From a virus, in IMG/VR virus record IMGVR_UViG_3300021142_001840, positions 1 to 22,397 of that record: 22,397 bases of DNA. One strand, 5' to 3'. Shown in pieces: positions 21,772-22,397 of this stretch. Both the position numbers and the translations under genes were made by a program. The notes beneath the pieces are model-generated. The model was given only the letters and a program-made list of their open reading frames with translations. It had not been told where the DNA came from and searched no databases. Positions within the stretch are counted from its first letter, which is position 1, and every line of letters starts with the position of its first letter.

Positions 21772-22397
21772 GTGGTTGTTTGTCTTAAATGGTTTGCCTA
21801 AGTAGGCATTTTCCAATTGGCGCATAATTAGATTTTTCATTCTGCATATAATTGGATGGTTGTGATCAAAGTTAAATGTTTTTAGATAATAAAACCACCA
21901 ACTGTGTCTGTGTCTTTTGGCTTGATTAGAATCTAGGTATTTGCCAATAACGTTGGGCTCGTAGCCAAAACGGTCAACTAGTTCGCAGGCTGTGTTAAAA
22001 GCAAACGCACCCATTTCGTCTCTGTCACCATAATACTCTTGCTCTTTGCGCTCTTTGGCTAGTTCTGCTGTACTTTGATATCCGGGCAACGATTTAAAGT
22101 TACGAGCTCGAAATTGACGCATATGGATCATTTCGTGTAGCATTACATCTGCGAACCGAATAGCCATACGCTTAAAACGATATTGTGTAAGTTTTAACTT
22201 ACGATCAGTTGGATTGTAATTAAAGTTAACTTCTATAGCAGGTATTGATTTAGCGTCTTTATCGCTGTAATAAACTCCGCCCATAAACACGTAGCCTTTA
22301 GTTGTAGGTGCATGTATGCACTTTTTAATCTTAATGGGCAAGTGTTGTTTAACGTGTCTAGTAATACGTTTTTGGATTTGACTAGGGGATAGCTCTT
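21760..22397 (-). CDS. HExxH metalloprotease-like protein, SprT-like (right edge)
   Basis: At least 212 residues, and open at the right edge: the frame continues past the internal TTG at 22341 to position 22397 without a stop, so the true start lies outside the window. The zinc-protease motif is MLHEMIHMRQF (codons around 22143-22111; His, Glu and His of HEMIH). A later DEMGAFAFN stretch could supply a third ligand, and a Trp/Tyr/His-rich region follows. The layout of a small soluble HExxH domain resembles SprT-like phage proteins, which in cells act on DNA-protein crosslinks, but I do not see a clear zinc-ribbon. Its 3' end contains the -35 of the ligase promoter. HExxH enzyme: confident; SprT family: moderate. 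Confidence 0.8.
   Translation of the reverse strand, partial: ELSPSQIQKRITRHVKQHLPIKIKKCIHAPTTKGYVFMGGVYYSDKDAKSIPAIEVNFNYNPTDRKLKLTQYRFKRMAIRFADVMLHEMIHMRQFRARNFKSLPGYQSTAELAKERKEQEYYGDRDEMGAFAFNTACELVDRFGYEPNVIGKYLDSNQAKRHRHSWWFYYLKTFNFDHNHPIICRMKNLIMRQLENAYLGKPFKTNNHLTY

Noticed and set aside
1-22397. tRNA genes, CRISPR arrays, insertion sequences
   Set aside because: Intergenic gaps are all about 105 bases or less and show no cloverleaf, regularly spaced repeats, transposase or integrase.

Overview
This is a piece of an AT-rich tailed-phage genome, most likely a large T4-like marine myovirus or a relative. The evidence is combined: a T4-type ATP-dependent DNA ligase, two large repeat-rich tail-fibre genes, late-promoter-like AATAAATA/GATAAATA boxes, near-consensus host sigma-70 promoters in front of replication and repair genes, very tight gene packing (no gap over about 105 bases), and auxiliary genes typical of aquatic phages (UvsE, QueD-like, superoxide dismutase, nucleotide-sugar enzymes). 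The host is probably Gram-negative, judging from the O-antigen-type sugar genes; I cannot name it. No rRNA, tRNA, CRISPR array, insertion sequence or integrase is visible. Both edges cut a gene.

Layout. (1) 1-1038: a small module that may be virion-internal. It holds a truncated small ORF, a Fe/Mn superoxide dismutase whose N-terminal extension ends in a T4 prohead-protease-like site, and a basic lysine/alanine/proline-rich small protein. The last two diverge from an 18-bp palindrome that puts a late-type box on each strand. (2) 1025-2647: UV-damage endonuclease UvsE and a QueD-like protein, each on the minus strand with its own sigma-70-type promoter. (3) 2751-6551: two divergent tail-fibre genes with internal repeats. 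(4) 6548-7747: an orphan early gene behind a perfect TTGACA-17-TATAAT promoter. (5) 7804-21712: one long minus-strand polycistron of 15 genes, almost all joined by 4-29 base overlaps. It starts with DNA ligase and runs through a small membrane protein, a Trp-rich orphan, a radical SAM protein, glycosyltransferase-like proteins, an RmlC-like epimerase, a split TPP-dependent E1-like enzyme (alpha-like and beta-like genes at separate places), three extended SDRs and a HAD-nucleotidyltransferase fusion. (6) 21760-22397: an HExxH metalloprotease (SprT-like), cut by the right edge.

How it fits together. The sugar genes could make an activated, unusual sugar (phosphatase plus nucleotidyltransferase, epimerases/dehydratases, TPP carboligase-like and radical SAM chemistry) and transfer it with the GT-like proteins. 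No flippase or polymerase is present, so the target could be host surface glycan, or the virion itself (fibres or capsid). The best candidates for something undescribed are the minimal split TPP enzyme plus radical SAM inside this sugar operon, and the superoxide dismutase that looks addressed to the inside of the capsid. Functions are read from motifs by eye; no database search was run.
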